Below are positions 26,300 to 37,012 of a stretch of 59,026 bases of DNA, in pieces. The stretch's first letter is position 1. Each line of letters begins with the position of its first letter. The translations under genes were made by a program, and so were the position numbers. Source of the stretch: Undibacterium sp. (GTDB lineage Bacteria > Pseudomonadota > Gammaproteobacteria > Burkholderiales > Burkholderiaceae_D). The stretch spans positions 1 to 59,026 of the forward strand of contig JANXTO010000343.1 of assembly GCA_025352365.1 (NCBI GenBank), written 5' to 3'. The notes under the pieces were generated by a model. The model had not been told where the DNA came from, searched no databases, and saw only the letters and a list, made by a program, of their open reading frames with translations.

Positions 26300-26551
26300 T
26301 CAGGCTGCTTTGTCTACTTTGCCGCCCATTTTTTCACAGGTGCCTGCGGGGACTTTTTTCCATTCGCTAGGGTCCATATCTTTCTTGCCTTGGCCAGCGC
26401 AAGAATGGGAGCCAGTTTTAGTAGCGCAATCATTTTGACCTGCTTTGGCAACGCCAAAACATTTTTCTGTTTTTGCTGGCTCAGCGGCGGCTGCCATAGC
26501 GGAACCAAGCAAACCTGCTAATGCAACTGCGATCATGGCTTTGTTGTTCAT
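26300..26551 (-). CDS. bufA: DUF2282 precursor peptide, BufA-type (bufferin)
   Basis: 83 aa from the ATG at 26551, which has GGAGAT in front; the track TTG at 26563 is four codons too early. A signal peptide ([18 protein letters not shown]) is followed by a mature core with four Cys: EKCFGV, QNDCATK, HSCAGQG and GTCEKMGG. These are the conserved DUF2282 positions, expected to be oxidised by BufB. The final product would be periplasmic or secreted and bind copper. It heads the bufA-bufB-bufC-doxX operon. Confidence 0.9.
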   Translation of the reverse strand: MNNKAMIAVALAGLLGSAMAAAAEPAKTEKCFGVAKAGQNDCATKTGSHSCAGQGKKDMDPSEWKKVPAGTCEKMGGKVDKAA

Positions 26552-26844
26552 GTTGATCTCCAATAAATTAAAAAGGGCTTACATTAAGTTGAATCGATAT
26601 TTGAATCAATGCACATCACTTACAACGAATAGTCGATCAAAGCAGAGATACCTTACACATCTTTTTAAAAAATGTCCTGCTTTTGTATGAATCTTATATT
26701 CATTATTAATTTTTACGAGACAAATTTCAAATTAGATTCAATCTTGACTGGGCACTAATTTTTAGCTTCAGTTTGGGTTATTGAGCGGATAGGTTATTCT
26801 TCGCTTGGTAGCTAACAAGAAGCTTAATTTTGATCAGGAATTTT

Positions 26845-27063
26845 ATGCAAGAACTTACTTTTAGCCTGGATGGCGAATTCGTTGAATTGAATCAATTATT
26901 AAAACTGGTCGGACTATGCGACAGCGGTGGTGCGGGCAAAGTGATTGTCGCCACTGGCGCTGTCGCAGTTGACGGTAAGCAGGAATTACGTAAAACAGCC
27001 AAAATCCGGCAAGGACAAAAAGTAGTCTTGGGCGATGTTCGCATCAAGGTGATTGCCGCTTAA
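26845..27063 (+). CDS. Small S4-domain RNA-binding protein (YbcJ-like)
   Basis: 72 aa from the ATG at 26845 with AGGA in front. It is a single S4 fold: FVELNQLLKLVGLCDSGG, then AVAVDGKQELRKTAKIR and KVVLGD. This is the YbcJ/YaaA-like minimal S4 protein found near-universally as a monocistron; it is presumed to bind RNA in ribosome biogenesis. It is divergent from bufA across 293 bp in which I see no further feature. Confidence 0.88.
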   Translation: MQELTFSLDGEFVELNQLLKLVGLCDSGGAGKVIVATGAVAVDGKQELRKTAKIRQGQKVVLGDVRIKVIAA

Positions 27064-27098
27064 TTCACCCTAATGCGTTTTGCTTATTTGTTGAATAA

Positions 27099-27563
27099 TC
27101 AAACGGCTGCTGTGCCGGTGCTGACTGGCTCTTCAGACAATGTTGCAAGTTGATTTTGCTGCATTTGCTCAGTTTGCTCATTACTCATAAAGCGCGCTAG
27201 CATATTGTCCATGGTATCAACATGATGTTCAAACCAATGCGGCAATTCTTCTGCCAGGCGCGCGCCTAAATCGGTTTCTCCCAATTCAATCCGGCGCCGT
27301 ACTTCTTGCATCACTTGCAGTATGGCGTTGTGCTCTGTGATATGACAGCCGCCAGGTGGAAATTGGGTTTCAGTCATCCATTGATTTTCTTGATCGAAGT
27401 GTTCGACTGAATGTGTGATCAAGGCATCTAAACGCTTGATGTAGGTAGCCGGATTATCTTCTGCCAGCGCAGCGCAGAGTGTGACAAATTCTTGATGTGT
27501 TTCATCCATAGGCGCATAGCTCAAACTCAGCCGATCAGACCATCCCCAATGTGTGTCAGTCAT
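27099..27563 (-). CDS. Bacteriohemerythrin
   Basis: 154 aa. The diiron/oxygen-binding ligand pattern is visible: H in DETHQEF, H in THSVEHFDQE with Glu, H-x3-H in CHITEHN, H in WFEHHVDTMD with Asp. It is a small cytoplasmic O2-binding protein that may store, deliver or sense oxygen or NO. A monocistron, convergent with the S4 gene. The 299-bp gap before the next gene (27564-27862) shows nothing I can name. Confidence 0.9.
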   Translation of the reverse strand: MTDTHWGWSDRLSLSYAPMDETHQEFVTLCAALAEDNPATYIKRLDALITHSVEHFDQENQWMTETQFPPGGCHITEHNAILQVMQEVRRRIELGETDLGARLAEELPHWFEHHVDTMDNMLARFMSNEQTEQMQQNQLATLSEEPVSTGTAAV

Positions 27564-27862
27564 TATTTTTCCTTGTCGTGCCAGTTTTAACGGCGATTAA
27601 CATTACTCAGTATTCTCGACAGGATTATCACTGATTGTAGATTTTTTTGCTGCTGGATTTTTGACAGTTTGGGCGTAACTTTTCAGTCCATTGAGTTGAA
27701 CTTTAATTCAGACTTGCAAGCTTGGCTGGCAACAGAGTTGTTGGTGAGGTGAGTGGGTGCGAGAAAACTGAAAATGTAGCTCAAATGTAATTCACAAGAA
27801 TGAACTACAGTAAAAATAAAGTTGCGCGACGCACGTGCATGTACGTCGGCAACAAAATAGGA

Positions 27863-28063
27863 CTAAGCAGTTGTATTGATATTTCTGCCAAGATTTGGCG
27901 GCAAATTCGATACTGTTGGAGCGCTTGGAATCGCTTCGATCAGAGCAGTTGCGCTGTCCTTGCTAATATCTTGCGCTTTTTTTAGCACAGCAATACTAAC
28001 TGCCTGGCTAGTACCTACATCGGCCAAAGTTGTGGCAACACTGGCAATACCTGTAACATCCAT
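27863..28063 (-). CDS. YjfB-family putative motility protein
   Basis: 66 aa, MDVTGIASVATTLADVGTSQ at the start, then AVLKKAQDI and a C-terminal PNLGRNINTTA. This matches the small YjfB family found near flagellar or motility genes. GGGAGA precedes the ATG at good spacing. The overlapping plus-strand ORF (27876-28079) is a shadow. Function is not established; YcgR elsewhere in the window shows the organism is likely flagellated. Confidence 0.8.
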   Translation of the reverse strand: MDVTGIASVATTLADVGTSQAVSIAVLKKAQDISKDSATALIEAIPSAPTVSNLPPNLGRNINTTA

Positions 28064-28116
28064 TATGTTCTCCCATTAATGCATGTCTTCCTTAACGGCT
28101 GGAACTGGGTGCGACT

Positions 28117-28647
28117 TTATAGCGAGGCCGAAAATAACTTTTCTGCTAGCGCAAGTTGTAGCCATTTTAGTATCTGCTCCGGGCGATTCAGATCGAGCCA
28201 GACTATGCCGGCGCGTAGATCTTCGGGTGCTGGCGTATCTGCCGCAACTGCCACCACACGCAGATCGCTTGAATACAGAGCAGGTTTGCCGAGGCCTGGA
28301 CGATGGATCTCTAGTTTTGGAATGGGCTCCCACTTATAACCTTCTACTAAAGTGAGGTCGGCGGCTGCCAGGCGCGGGAACAAGTCAGACAACGAAGGTT
28401 CTGGCTGTTGCCGTAACTCTGTGATTAATGAAACACGATAAGGCGAGGCCAGCAGCACCTCATTCGCGCCTGCCATACGTAATCTTGCGCTGTCTTTGTG
28501 CGCCGGTTCTAAAACAATGTCGTGATGACTATGTTTGATCACATTCACACTTGTGCCATTAGCAACTAGTTGTGCGATGAGATATTCCAGCAATGTGGTT
28601 TTGCCGCTACCTGACCAGCCGATGACGCCGAGTAATTGAGTTGACAT
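28117..28647 (-). CDS. mobB: Molybdopterin-guanine dinucleotide biosynthesis adapter MobB
   Basis: 176 aa. Walker [11 protein letters not shown] at the N-terminus, [10 protein letters not shown], and the [12 protein letters not shown] segment are typical of MobB, a GTP-binding helper in making the bis-MGD form of molybdenum cofactor. No mobA or moa/moe gene is adjacent, so it is an orphan. Overlapping plus-strand ORFs in the track are shadows. Confidence 0.92.
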   Translation of the reverse strand: MSTQLLGVIGWSGSGKTTLLEYLIAQLVANGTSVNVIKHSHHDIVLEPAHKDSARLRMAGANEVLLASPYRVSLITELRQQPEPSLSDLFPRLAAADLTLVEGYKWEPIPKLEIHRPGLGKPALYSSDLRVVAVAADTPAPEDLRAGIVWLDLNRPEQILKWLQLALAEKLFSASL

Positions 28648-28668
28648 TTTGTATTGGAAATTGATTTA

Positions 28669-28698
28669 TTGATAATTTATTTATTTCTCTGTTACAAT
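28669..28698 (+). promoter_or_regulatory. Sigma70-type promoter for the outer-membrane protein gene
   Basis: TTGATA at 28669-28674 and TACAAT at 28693-28698 with an 18-bp AT-rich spacer, about 72 bp before the ATG at 28771. Confidence 0.6.
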
Positions 28699-28770
28699 AT
28701 GGTACTCGCAATAGATAAAACACATATTAGTTGCGTGTAGTTAATAACATATTTAAATTCAAGGTAAAAA

Positions 28771-29334
28771 ATGTTCAATAAGAAAATTATTGTTGCTGCA
28801 TTAGCAGTTTCTGGTTTATTCATTACTGCAAGCGCAAGTGCGTAATATTATGCCGGCGCTACAGTTGGTCAAGCCCGTTGGAATGGCGATTGCTCAGGCA
28901 CTACAAGCTGCAAAACAACTGATACAGCATTCAAAGTGCTGGGTGGTTACAACATCGACAATACAAACTGGGGTGTTGAGGCTAGTTACTTCAATCTGGG
29001 TAAAGTAACTGTTAGCGATGGCGCATTAAAAGGCGAAATTAAAGGTAGCGGCGTTGATTTGTCTGGTGTGTATCGCGCTAGTTTCAACAATCAATGGGGC
29101 GGCTTCGCTAAGTTGGGCATTGCTTACGTTAAAGGCGAAGTAGAAGCATCTTTGGGTTCTGCTCACGCTTCTCAGTCAACTAACTCCACTCAAGCAGTTG
29201 TTGGTGCTGGCGTTACTTATGCATTCGACAAAAACATTTCAGTTCGCGCTGAAGTTGAAAGCCGTAAAGTTGAAGTGCCAAATTCTAGCGGCAATGTCAC
29301 TAACTTCAATATCGGTCTGCAATTTGCATTCTAA
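28771..29334 (+). pseudogene. Outer-membrane beta-barrel protein gene with one premature TAA
   Basis: The frame from ATG 28771 gives a perfect signal peptide (MFNKKIIVAALAVSGLFITA ending SASA). TAA follows at codon 25 (28843-28845), and the same frame continues unbroken to 29334 with YYAGATVGQARW...LGGYNIDN...VGAGVTYAFDKNISVRAEVE and a terminal FNIGLQFAF ending in Phe. This is an 8-stranded OmpA-type barrel of about 187 aa. The track lists only the part from 28936. The stop falls at the signal-peptide junction; a single C-to-T change of CAA (Gln) would explain it, but the original residue is not known. Promoter, ribosome site and terminator are all intact, so the lesion is recent, an assembly error or recoded. 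Confidence 0.8.
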
Positions 29335-29372
29335 GTTTTAAGAATTTAAAAAGTCTTAGAAGTTTTAAATGT

Positions 29373-29415
29373 AAAAAATCCCTCACTTGGGTCAATTCAA
29401 GTGAGGGATTTTTTT
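29373..29415 (+). terminator. Rho-independent terminator after the barrel gene
   Basis: AAAAAATCCCTCACTTG pairs with CAAGTGAGGGATTTTTTT around an 8-nt loop. It should work in both directions, also ending ppc transcripts from the other side. Confidence 0.92.
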
Positions 29416-29442
29416 ATATCTAAAACCTATTCAACGACGATT

Positions 29443-32220
29443 TCAACCACTGTTGCGCAAACCAGCAGCAATCCCATTGATGGACAAATGGATGCCGCGC
29501 CGTACTCGTTCATCCGGGTCGCCATTGCGATAGCGTTCCAGTAGCTCAACCTGCACATGGTTTAGCGGCGATAAATATGGGAAGCGATTGCTGATTGAGC
29601 GTTTTAGCAAAGGGTTCGCAGACAATAATTCTGACTGCCCAGAGATCGACGTTAAAGCGGCAATAGTCGCTTCATGTTCGGCTTTTAAACGCGGGAAGAT
29701 ACGATTACGTAAAGTCTCGTCCTTGACCAGTTGCGCATAGCGGCTGGCTATACCGATATCGCTTTTGGATAACACCATCTCCATATTCGATAAGACCGTA
29801 GAAAAGAACGACCAGTCTTTAAACATCGCTTGCAGAGTTTGCAGCCCATGGTTTGGATGTGCTTGCAAGTAGCTTGTGACGGCTGAGCCAAAACCAAACC
29901 AGCCCGGCAACATCAGGCGACATTGTGACCAGCTAAATACCCAAGGAATCGCTCGTAAATCCTCTATCGCCGTAGATTTTTTACGCGATGCCGGACGGCT
30001 GCCGATATTCAGTCCCGCGATTTCTGAGATCACTGTAGATTCCCAAAAATACTGCTCAAACCCTTCCGTCTCATAGACCATATTCCGATAAGCGCGGAAA
30101 GCGTGATCGGATAACTCTTCCATCACTTTTAAAAATGCGGGTGGTGGCGCGGGCTCTTTATCCGACAGCAGGCTGGCTTCCAGAGTCGCTGCTGCCAACA
30201 CTTCCAGATTGCGACGACCAACTTCAGGATTGCCGTATTTAGCGGTGATCACTTCGCCTTGTTCAGTCAGCCGAATTTGTCCTTGTACTGCACCTGCTGG
30301 CTGCGCCAGAATCGCCTGATAACTTGGGCCACCACCACGGCCGACCGAGCCGCCACGGCCATGGAACAAGCGCAAGCGTACTTGATGTTTAGCGAATATC
30401 GTTACCAGATCTAACTCAGCTTTATACAACTCCCAACCTGATGTCAGGAAGCCGCCGTCTTTGTTGCTGTCGGAGTAGCCCAGCATGACTTCTTGTGCAT
30501 GATTGCGACTTGCCAGTAAGCGTGCGTAAGCGGGTAGGGCGAGCAATCTATCCATCGACGGTGCGCTGTTTTGTAAATCACCAATGGTTTCAAACAGCGG
30601 AATAATATTCACATCCAGACTGCCTTCTAGCGGATGTAGCAAGCCTGCTTCTTTCAGCAATAAAGCGAGTTCCAGCATGTCCGATACGCCATCGGTTTTG
30701 GAGATAATACAGTTGGGCACAGCTCCTTTGCCGTAGCGCAATTGCGCCGTTCGGGCGCCACGATAAATCGCCAGCTCAGATTGAGTCTCTTCCGAGTAAG
30801 TAATATAAGGCGAGGTCAGTGGGCGTGATGAGGCGATTTCAGCCGCCAGCAAACTGATGCGCTGTTCTTCATTCAATTGCAGATAGTTGCTGCCGGGTTT
30901 GGCGGCTTCTAATAATTCAGCCACAACCCGCTCGTGTACATCGGAATTTTGGCGCAGATCGACCGGCGCTAAATAAAATCCAAACACGCGCACGGCACGG
31001 CGCAGATGACGCAAACGACCTCTTGTAATCGCAGCCGAGCCGTTATCCAGTAATGAGTGATGGACGATATCCAGGTCGGCTGATAATTCTTCCGCCGTGG
31101 CATAAGGCGTCGCATCACCGGATGCCTGAATCACCGGGTCTGCACCCAGCAACTGTTTGTAGGTGCCAGCTAGGCGCGCATACATCCCGCTGACGGCGAG
31201 GCGGTAGGGCTCATCTGCGCGATGGGGTGAATGGTCGGGCGAACGTTGCGCCAGATCCAGCAAGTCTGCCGACACGTTTACCAGTAAAGTTGCCATCGAC
31301 AATTGCGAACCCAGCGTATGCAATTCATCCAGATAAAATTTGAGCGCGCGCGTCGCTTGCATTGCCAGTGTCTGCTCCAGCACGCTGGCGGTGACGAATG
31401 GATTACCATCGCGATCGCCGCCGATCCAGCTTCCCATTTTCATAAAACTCGGTAAATCAACCGGTGTATGGCTGTCTTCTTTGCTGCTTAGCAAATCCTC
31501 TAAACCTGCATACAAACTCGGTAGCTCTCGTAAGAAAGTGGCATCGTAAAAACTCAGACCGTTTTCCACTTCATCCAGCACCGATAATTTAGAGGTGCGC
31601 AGCATGCGGGTTTGCCATAAAGTCAGCACGGCACGATTGAGCGCCTCATCATTGGCGTCCGATTCTTCCGGTGTCAATTGCATACGATCACGCTCATCCA
31701 AGAGGCGAGTGATCACGGTCTGGCAATTCAAAATACTTTTGCGCTGCACCTCGGTCGGATGCGCTGTCAGCACAGGACTGACTTCTGCGGTCTGAAAAAA
31801 ATCCAGTAACTGTTGGGTACTGCGACCGCTGTTGTACAAGGATTCTATCGTGTGCGCCAGACTGCCTGCGCGTGGTGTTGAACCAGCGATCAGATGCTTG
31901 CGGGTACGGCGGATATGATGCTGATCTTCTGCCAGATTCACCAGATGGGAAAAGTAACTGAAGGCGCGGATGACTTGCGTCGTCTGGTCATTGGTGAGCG
32001 TGTCCAGCGTCGATTCCAGTTCTTCCCGCGCCGCCTCATCTGCATCGCGACGGAAGCGGATCGAGTTTTGTCGCACGGTCTCAATCAAATCAAACACGAC
32101 GTCACCATGCTGATTGCGTACGGTATCGCCGAGTATTCGTCCCAGACGACGAATGTCTTCGCGCAGGCTTTGGTCTTTGTCGTCTTCAGTCATATCGATT
32201 CTTGATGGTGGTTGAGTCAT
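29443..32220 (-). CDS. ppc: Phosphoenolpyruvate carboxylase
   Basis: 925 aa, the usual length. It makes oxaloacetate from PEP and bicarbonate to refill the TCA cycle. Catalytic segments are present: [13 protein letters not shown] (His), [25 protein letters not shown] (His and Arg), and the C-terminal NG. It lies upstream of the pgi-eda-edd block on the same strand but is separated from pgi by an 86-bp repeat, so it is likely an independent transcript. Confidence 0.97.
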   Translation of the reverse strand: MTQPPSRIDMTEDDKDQSLREDIRRLGRILGDTVRNQHGDVVFDLIETVRQNSIRFRRDADEAAREELESTLDTLTNDQTTQVIRAFSYFSHLVNLAEDQHHIRRTRKHLIAGSTPRAGSLAHTIESLYNSGRSTQQLLDFFQTAEVSPVLTAHPTEVQRKSILNCQTVITRLLDERDRMQLTPEESDANDEALNRAVLTLWQTRMLRTSKLSVLDEVENGLSFYDATFLRELPSLYAGLEDLLSSKEDSHTPVDLPSFMKMGSWIGGDRDGNPFVTASVLEQTLAMQATRALKFYLDELHTLGSQLSMATLLVNVSADLLDLAQRSPDHSPHRADEPYRLAVSGMYARLAGTYKQLLGADPVIQASGDATPYATAEELSADLDIVHHSLLDNGSAAITRGRLRHLRRAVRVFGFYLAPVDLRQNSDVHERVVAELLEAAKPGSNYLQLNEEQRISLLAAEIASSRPLTSPYITYSEETQSELAIYRGARTAQLRYGKGAVPNCIISKTDGVSDMLELALLLKEAGLLHPLEGSLDVNIIPLFETIGDLQNSAPSMDRLLALPAYARLLASRNHAQEVMLGYSDSNKDGGFLTSGWELYKAELDLVTIFAKHQVRLRLFHGRGGSVGRGGGPSYQAILAQPAGAVQGQIRLTEQGEVITAKYGNPEVGRRNLEVLAAATLEASLLSDKEPAPPPAFLKVMEELSDHAFRAYRNMVYETEGFEQYFWESTVISEIAGLNIGSRPASRKKSTAIEDLRAIPWVFSWSQCRLMLPGWFGFGSAVTSYLQAHPNHGLQTLQAMFKDWSFFSTVLSNMEMVLSKSDIGIASRYAQLVKDETLRNRIFPRLKAEHEATIAALTSISGQSELLSANPLLKRSISNRFPYLSPLNHVQVELLERYRNGDPDERVRRGIHLSINGIAAGLRNSG

Positions 32221-32319
32221 ATTCGCTTGAGTAATTATTGTTGAATAATGATTGCTTGAATAATGATTGCACGAACATTCAGCGGGCGAACTGATCGTTG
32301 ATCAGAAGTGTCACACCTG

Positions 32320-32406
32320 ATATTACTCCGGGTGGGTATATTTAAGCTGTCCATATAATCATTGGACAATACTGAATATTTTTAAAAATAAAAGGGGAGT
32401 ATATAA
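32320..32406 (-). repeat. 86-bp dispersed element, copy C
   Basis: On the minus strand it starts TATATACTCCCC and has the centre TTGTCCAATGATTATATGGAC, ending CCGGAGTAATAT. It lies between ppc and pgi. Confidence 0.82.
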
Positions 32407-32461
32407 AATTTGGCTGCGATAGTCACCGGCGAAAGGATTTTGCAGTGAACCATAGCGCTAC

Positions 32462-34090
32462 TCAATTCGCCCTATTATTCCGTTTGCCAATCGCGTTCAG
32501 CAAGCCACGGGTAGAGCTATCGTAATCTTCTTTTACCGCGGACGGATCCAGACTAATTAATTGCTGCGCCAGCGATTTGCCAAGCTCCACTCCCCATTGA
32601 TCAAAGGCATTAATATCCCAGATCACTGATTGTACAAATACTTTGTGCTCGTACAGTGCAATCAATGCACCTAATGAGCGCGGTGTGAGGGAATCTAGCA
32701 ACAATGTTGATGTCGGACGATTTCCTTCAAAAACCCGTGGTGCTAATATCTGGTCCGACAAATCTCCAAGTTCAACACGGACCTCGTTAATATCTTTGCC
32801 CCATGCCATGGCTTTTGATTGTGCAAAGCAGTTGGCCAGCAGCGCTTTATTATGTCCTGGCATGCCAGCATCATCTTCTGCCACCACAATAAAATCGGTC
32901 GGGATAATCGTCGCGCCCTGATGCAATAACTGGAAGTAGGCATGCTGACCGTTAGTGCCCGCTTCACCAAACAAAATTGGTGAGGTAGCGTAATCCACTC
33001 GCTGACCTTCGCGCGTGACCGACTTGCCGTTGCTCTCCATTTCTAACTGTTGCAGATAAGCAGGCAGGCGCGTCATGCGCTGATGGTAAGGTGCAATCGA
33101 CAGCGCCTGTAATCCAAGGAAGTTGATATTCCAGACACCGATCAAGGCCATTAAAACTGGCAAGTTTTGTTCAAGCGGTGCTTGCGCAAAATGTAAATCC
33201 ATCTCGTGCGCACCCGCTAGCATTTCTTCAAAGCGGTCTGCGCCGACATACAACGCAATCGACAAACCAATCGCACTCCACATCGAATAGCGACCGCCAG
33301 CCCAGTTCCAGAAGGGGAACACATTTTCTGGCGCAATCCCAAAATCTGCCGCCGCTTTTACATTCGTACTAAGTGCCACAAAATGCTGACGGATTTGTTC
33401 TGCCGGACATCCGTGCGCCAACATCCACTCGCGTGCAGTGCGGGCATTGGTTAGAGTCTCCATCGTGGTGAAGGTTTTGGAGGCGACGACGAACAAGGTC
33501 GTTTCAGGATTCGCATTTTTCAAAGCATCGGCGACATGGCGACCATCCACATTGGAGACAAAGTGCAGGGATAAATTATTCTTCGACCATGGTGCTAGGG
33601 CGATGCATGCCATCTGTGGTCCCAGATCTGATCCGCCGATACCGATATTGATGACGGTACTAATCGGTTTGCCGGTATAGCCTAGCCAGCGACCTTCGCG
33701 TACGGCATCGCTGAAACTCCGCATTTGTGCCAACACCTGATGCACGTCGGCAGCGATATTCTCGCCATTCAGATAAAACGATTCGCCTTTGGGTAGCCGC
33801 AACACGGTATGTAGTACGGCACGGTTTTCGGTATTGTTAATCGCTTCGCCGCGTAACATCGCATCACGATGAGACTCGACCTCTTGTTGTCGCGCCAGCG
33901 CCAGCAAATTGAGCTTGGCGGTCGTGTCGATTCTCTGTTTGGAGTAGTCCAGCAAGATACCGCAAGCCGATGCAGAAAAATGCGTAAATCGCTGCGCATC
34001 GGCGCGGAAAAGTTCTTTCAGGCTGGGCATATTCGTCGCCCGCTGCTGTAGCAAACACCAAAGGGGAGTACGAGAAACAGAGGTCGTCAT
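32462..34090 (-). CDS. pgi: Glucose-6-phosphate isomerase
   Basis: 542 aa from the ATG at 34090; the track start at 34114 adds eight residues without support. It interconverts glucose 6-phosphate and fructose 6-phosphate. Signatures: NIGIGGSDLGPQMA, VASKTFTTMET, FWNWAGGRYSMWSAIGL, EMESNGKS, and the C-terminal VFVQSVIWDINAFDQWGVELGK split here. With edd, eda and zwf it allows cyclic operation of the Entner-Doudoroff pathway. No pfk is visible in the window. Confidence 0.96.
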   Translation of the reverse strand: MTTSVSRTPLWCLLQQRATNMPSLKELFRADAQRFTHFSASACGILLDYSKQRIDTTAKLNLLALARQQEVESHRDAMLRGEAINNTENRAVLHTVLRLPKGESFYLNGENIAADVHQVLAQMRSFSDAVREGRWLGYTGKPISTVINIGIGGSDLGPQMACIALAPWSKNNLSLHFVSNVDGRHVADALKNANPETTLFVVASKTFTTMETLTNARTAREWMLAHGCPAEQIRQHFVALSTNVKAAADFGIAPENVFPFWNWAGGRYSMWSAIGLSIALYVGADRFEEMLAGAHEMDLHFAQAPLEQNLPVLMALIGVWNINFLGLQALSIAPYHQRMTRLPAYLQQLEMESNGKSVTREGQRVDYATSPILFGEAGTNGQHAYFQLLHQGATIIPTDFIVVAEDDAGMPGHNKALLANCFAQSKAMAWGKDINEVRVELGDLSDQILAPRVFEGNRPTSTLLLDSLTPRSLGALIALYEHKVFVQSVIWDINAFDQWGVELGKSLAQQLISLDPSAVKEDYDSSTRGLLNAIGKRNNRAN

Positions 34091-34125
34091 GATCAGGATT
34101 GATTCTATGAACAAAAAGTCGATTT

Positions 34126-34213
34126 AAGGGGGAGTATCTTGATTAAAACTCTAATTACCCAATGATGTATTGGACGATTAGAGTAAAAAGTACAATACCT
34201 AGATGAGTATATG
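34126..34213 (+). repeat. 86-bp dispersed element, copy D (divergent left arm)
   Basis: The centre (CTCTAATTACCCAATGATGTATTGGACGATTAGAG, split by an imperfect middle) and right end (CCTAGATGAGTATATG) match the family in plus orientation. The left end reads AAGGGGGAGTATC, i.e. the terminal motif in the opposite sense, as if the left arm were inverted. It lies between pgi and eda. Confidence 0.65.
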
Positions 34214-34286
34214 TTTTTTAGAGGGGATTTTATGGATTATTTCTTATCAGCTTGACGCGTTTTCTACATGGAAATTATGTGGAAAA

Positions 34287-34937
34287 TCAAGCCAACTGAG
34301 GGCGTCCCGCAATCATCGCTTGCGTCGCCAGTGTGCCGATTGCTTCCCAATCACCCGCATTGATCAGGGAGGCAGGGCACATCCAGGAGCCGCCGACGCA
34401 CAAGATATTATTTTGACGTAATAAGCCCGGCGTTGCTTCCACCGTTACGCCGCCAGTCAGGCAAAAACGTACGTCGGGGAAAGGACCGCCCAAGGCTTTT
34501 GCCATTTTGATGCCACCGACGATGTCAGACGGGAAGAGTTTGACGACATCAAAGCCATGTTCCAGCGCCAACATCAAATCACTTGCACCGCCAACACCCG
34601 GGAAGTAAGGCAGACCGGATTCTGCAGCTGCTCGTGCCAGGGTTGGCGTGATACCTGGACTGATGCCGAATGCGGCACCAGCATATTTCACCGCATCCAG
34701 CTGGGCGGAAGTCAGTACCGTGCCTGCGCCAACAACGACATTCGGGCAAGCTTTGATGACTTCGCGCAAGACCGTCATCGCGTTTGGTGTACGCAAGGTA
34801 ATCTCAACCGCAGGCAAGCCGTTTTCTGCGAGCGTGGTCACGCAGCGAATTGCCTGATCCACATCGTCTGTCACCAGAATCGGCAAAACACGAAGTTGTT
34901 CTAATTGCGCAATGATGCTTTGTTTTGTGTGGATCAT
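34287..34937 (-). CDS. eda: 2-keto-3-deoxy-6-phosphogluconate aldolase
   Basis: 216 aa class I aldolase that splits KDPG into pyruvate and glyceraldehyde 3-phosphate, the last step of the Entner-Doudoroff route. Seen: AVEITLRTPNA (Glu), GAGTVLTSAQLDA, the Schiff-base Lys region GFDVVKLFPSDIVGG and FCLTGGV. It follows edd by 73 bp on the same strand, very likely one operon. Confidence 0.95.
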   Translation of the reverse strand: MIHTKQSIIAQLEQLRVLPILVTDDVDQAIRCVTTLAENGLPAVEITLRTPNAMTVLREVIKACPNVVVGAGTVLTSAQLDAVKYAGAAFGISPGITPTLARAAAESGLPYFPGVGGASDLMLALEHGFDVVKLFPSDIVGGIKMAKALGGPFPDVRFCLTGGVTVEATPGLLRQNNILCVGGSWMCPASLINAGDWEAIGTLATQAMIAGRPQLA

Positions 34938-35010
34938 GATGGTCTCAATTCTTTAGTGATGGTTCTTTTTTAACAGATAAATAGCGGCACATCCTATTTG
35001 CTTGACGGCC

Positions 35011-36879
35011 TCAATCGATAAACAAAGTCGATGCACCGTGTTCTGGCGCAGTGACCACGCGTCGCTGTGCTGCAAATAATTCGCGACCGTAATCAAATGT
35101 TGCTTCGGTCGATGGCGTGCGGACTGCGCGTTGCTCCCACTCAGCCGCATCGACTAAGGCCCGCAGTTCACCGGTATGGACGTTTAATTCAATGAGGTCG
35201 CCATCACGTACTTTACCTAGCGGTCCGCCTTGCGCTACTTCCGGGCTGACATGTAATGCGGCAGGCACTTTGCCGCTGGCACCGGACATGCGGCCATCGG
35301 TGACCAGGGCGACTTTATAGCCAGCCGACATCAAACTGCCTAGCACTGGTGTGAAGTGATGCAGCTCTGGCATACCGTTGGCTTGCGGACCCTGAAATAT
35401 CACGACTGCGACAAAATCTTTATTCAATTCACCTGCTTTGTAAGCGCCGACTAGTGCATCTTGCGACTCAAACACAATCGCTGGCGCACGCACGATCCAG
35501 GCGTCTTCTGGTACCGCAGAGGCTTTCACAATCGCCCGACCGACATTGCCCTGTAACAAGCGCAAACCGCCAGTCGGTGCGAACGGATCATTCACATTGC
35601 GCACGACATCGTGGTTGGTCGAGATAGCGGGTAGCGCTTGCCATTGGACTTTATTGCCCTCTGGGTGCTCTATCAGTGCTGGGCGGCAGGTGTGGCCTAA
35701 CAAGCCTTGATCGCCGTAGACAGTTTTGACATCGGCATGCATCAAACCTGCCGCCAATAATTCACGGATCACAAACGTAGGGCCGCCCGCATCTTCAAAG
35801 GCATTTACGTCGGCTGTGCCGTTGGGATAGACGCGTGTCAGCAAGGGGATGACTGAGGACAATTCATCAAAATCTTGCCAGTCGATCAGGATGCCCGCTG
35901 CGCGTGCAACCGCAATCCAGTGAATCGTATGATTGGTCGAGCCGCCAGTGGCAAGCAAGGCGATGACTGCATTGACGATGACTTTTTCATCGACGAGCTT
36001 GCCAATCGGCGTGAACTGATCGCCATGTTCAGTTAGCTGCAAAACCCGCTCAACCGCAGCATCTGTCAGCACATGACGCAAAGGATCGCCTGGATGAATG
36101 AAAGCCGCGCCGGGCAAATGCAAGCCCATGGCTTCCAGCAACATCTGATTGCTGTTGGCCGTGCCGTAAAAAGTGCATGTGCCGGCGCTGTGATATGCGG
36201 CGCTCTCCGCTGCCAGCAATTCTTCCTTGGTCGCTTTGCCTTGGGCATAGCGCTCACGTACTGCGGCTTTTTCTTTATTCGATAATCCCGAGCCCATAGG
36301 GCCGGCAGGAATAAAAATCGTCGGCAAATGACCAAACGCCAAAGCGCCGATCAATAGGCCCGGCACAATTTTGTCGCAAATGCCCAGACACAAGGTCGCA
36401 TCAAATGCATCATGCGATAAAGCCACTGCAGTCGCCTGCGCAATCACATCACGTGAGAACAACGATAGCTCCATACCTGGGCGACCTTGCGTGACGCCAT
36501 CACACATGGCTGGCACGGCGCCTGCGACCTGCGCAGTGCCACCAAAACGTAATGCTGCCTGACGGATTTGTTGCGGATAAGATTCATAGGGCTGATGCGC
36601 CGACAACATGTCGTTGTAGGCGGTGATGATGCCAATATTTGGTTTTTGTGCTTGATTCAGCCAGATTTTGGTGCTGCTATCCATCGCTGCGTTGGCATGT
36701 GCCTGATTGGCGCAAGACAAGCTGGCACGACGCGGGCCACGTCCCCGCATTTTTTCCAGGCGTGCCAGATAGGCAGTGCGTAAGGTTTTGCTGCGTTCAG
36801 TAATGCGTTCTGTCACGCGGGCAACAGTTGGGTTGATTGGGTTGATGTTGGCGGGTGTATTTGATGCAGATGTACTCAT
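35011..36879 (-). CDS. edd: 6-phosphogluconate dehydratase
   Basis: 622 aa from the ATG at 36879 ([12 protein letters not shown]); the longer track start at 36966 runs into the divergent promoter. It is an IlvD/Edd-family iron-sulfur dehydratase making KDPG from 6-phosphogluconate. Cluster-ligand regions are visible: [20 protein letters not shown] and [31 protein letters not shown] sits in the C-terminal domain. It heads the edd-eda unit, divergent from zwf, with a HexR-like operator between them. Confidence 0.95.
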   Translation of the reverse strand: MSTSASNTPANINPINPTVARVTERITERSKTLRTAYLARLEKMRGRGPRRASLSCANQAHANAAMDSSTKIWLNQAQKPNIGIITAYNDMLSAHQPYESYPQQIRQAALRFGGTAQVAGAVPAMCDGVTQGRPGMELSLFSRDVIAQATAVALSHDAFDATLCLGICDKIVPGLLIGALAFGHLPTIFIPAGPMGSGLSNKEKAAVRERYAQGKATKEELLAAESAAYHSAGTCTFYGTANSNQMLLEAMGLHLPGAAFIHPGDPLRHVLTDAAVERVLQLTEHGDQFTPIGKLVDEKVIVNAVIALLATGGSTNHTIHWIAVARAAGILIDWQDFDELSSVIPLLTRVYPNGTADVNAFEDAGGPTFVIRELLAAGLMHADVKTVYGDQGLLGHTCRPALIEHPEGNKVQWQALPAISTNHDVVRNVNDPFAPTGGLRLLQGNVGRAIVKASAVPEDAWIVRAPAIVFESQDALVGAYKAGELNKDFVAVVIFQGPQANGMPELHHFTPVLGSLMSAGYKVALVTDGRMSGASGKVPAALHVSPEVAQGGPLGKVRDGDLIELNVHTGELRALVDAAEWEQRAVRTPSTEATFDYGRELFAAQRRVVTAPEHGASTLFID

Positions 36880-37012
36880 GAGGAGGCTCGCTTCAGACTT
36901 TTTTGGATAATTTTTTGGATGGGATGAAGATAGCATAAATCCAGTGAAACTGTAACAAACTTTCATTTATGAGTATTTAACTCGATTAAAACAGTAAAAA
37001 TGACAAATTTAT

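Noticed and set aside
27876-28079. 67-aa plus-strand ORF
   Set aside because: It is the complement of the YjfB-family gene, which has a good ribosome site and family match.
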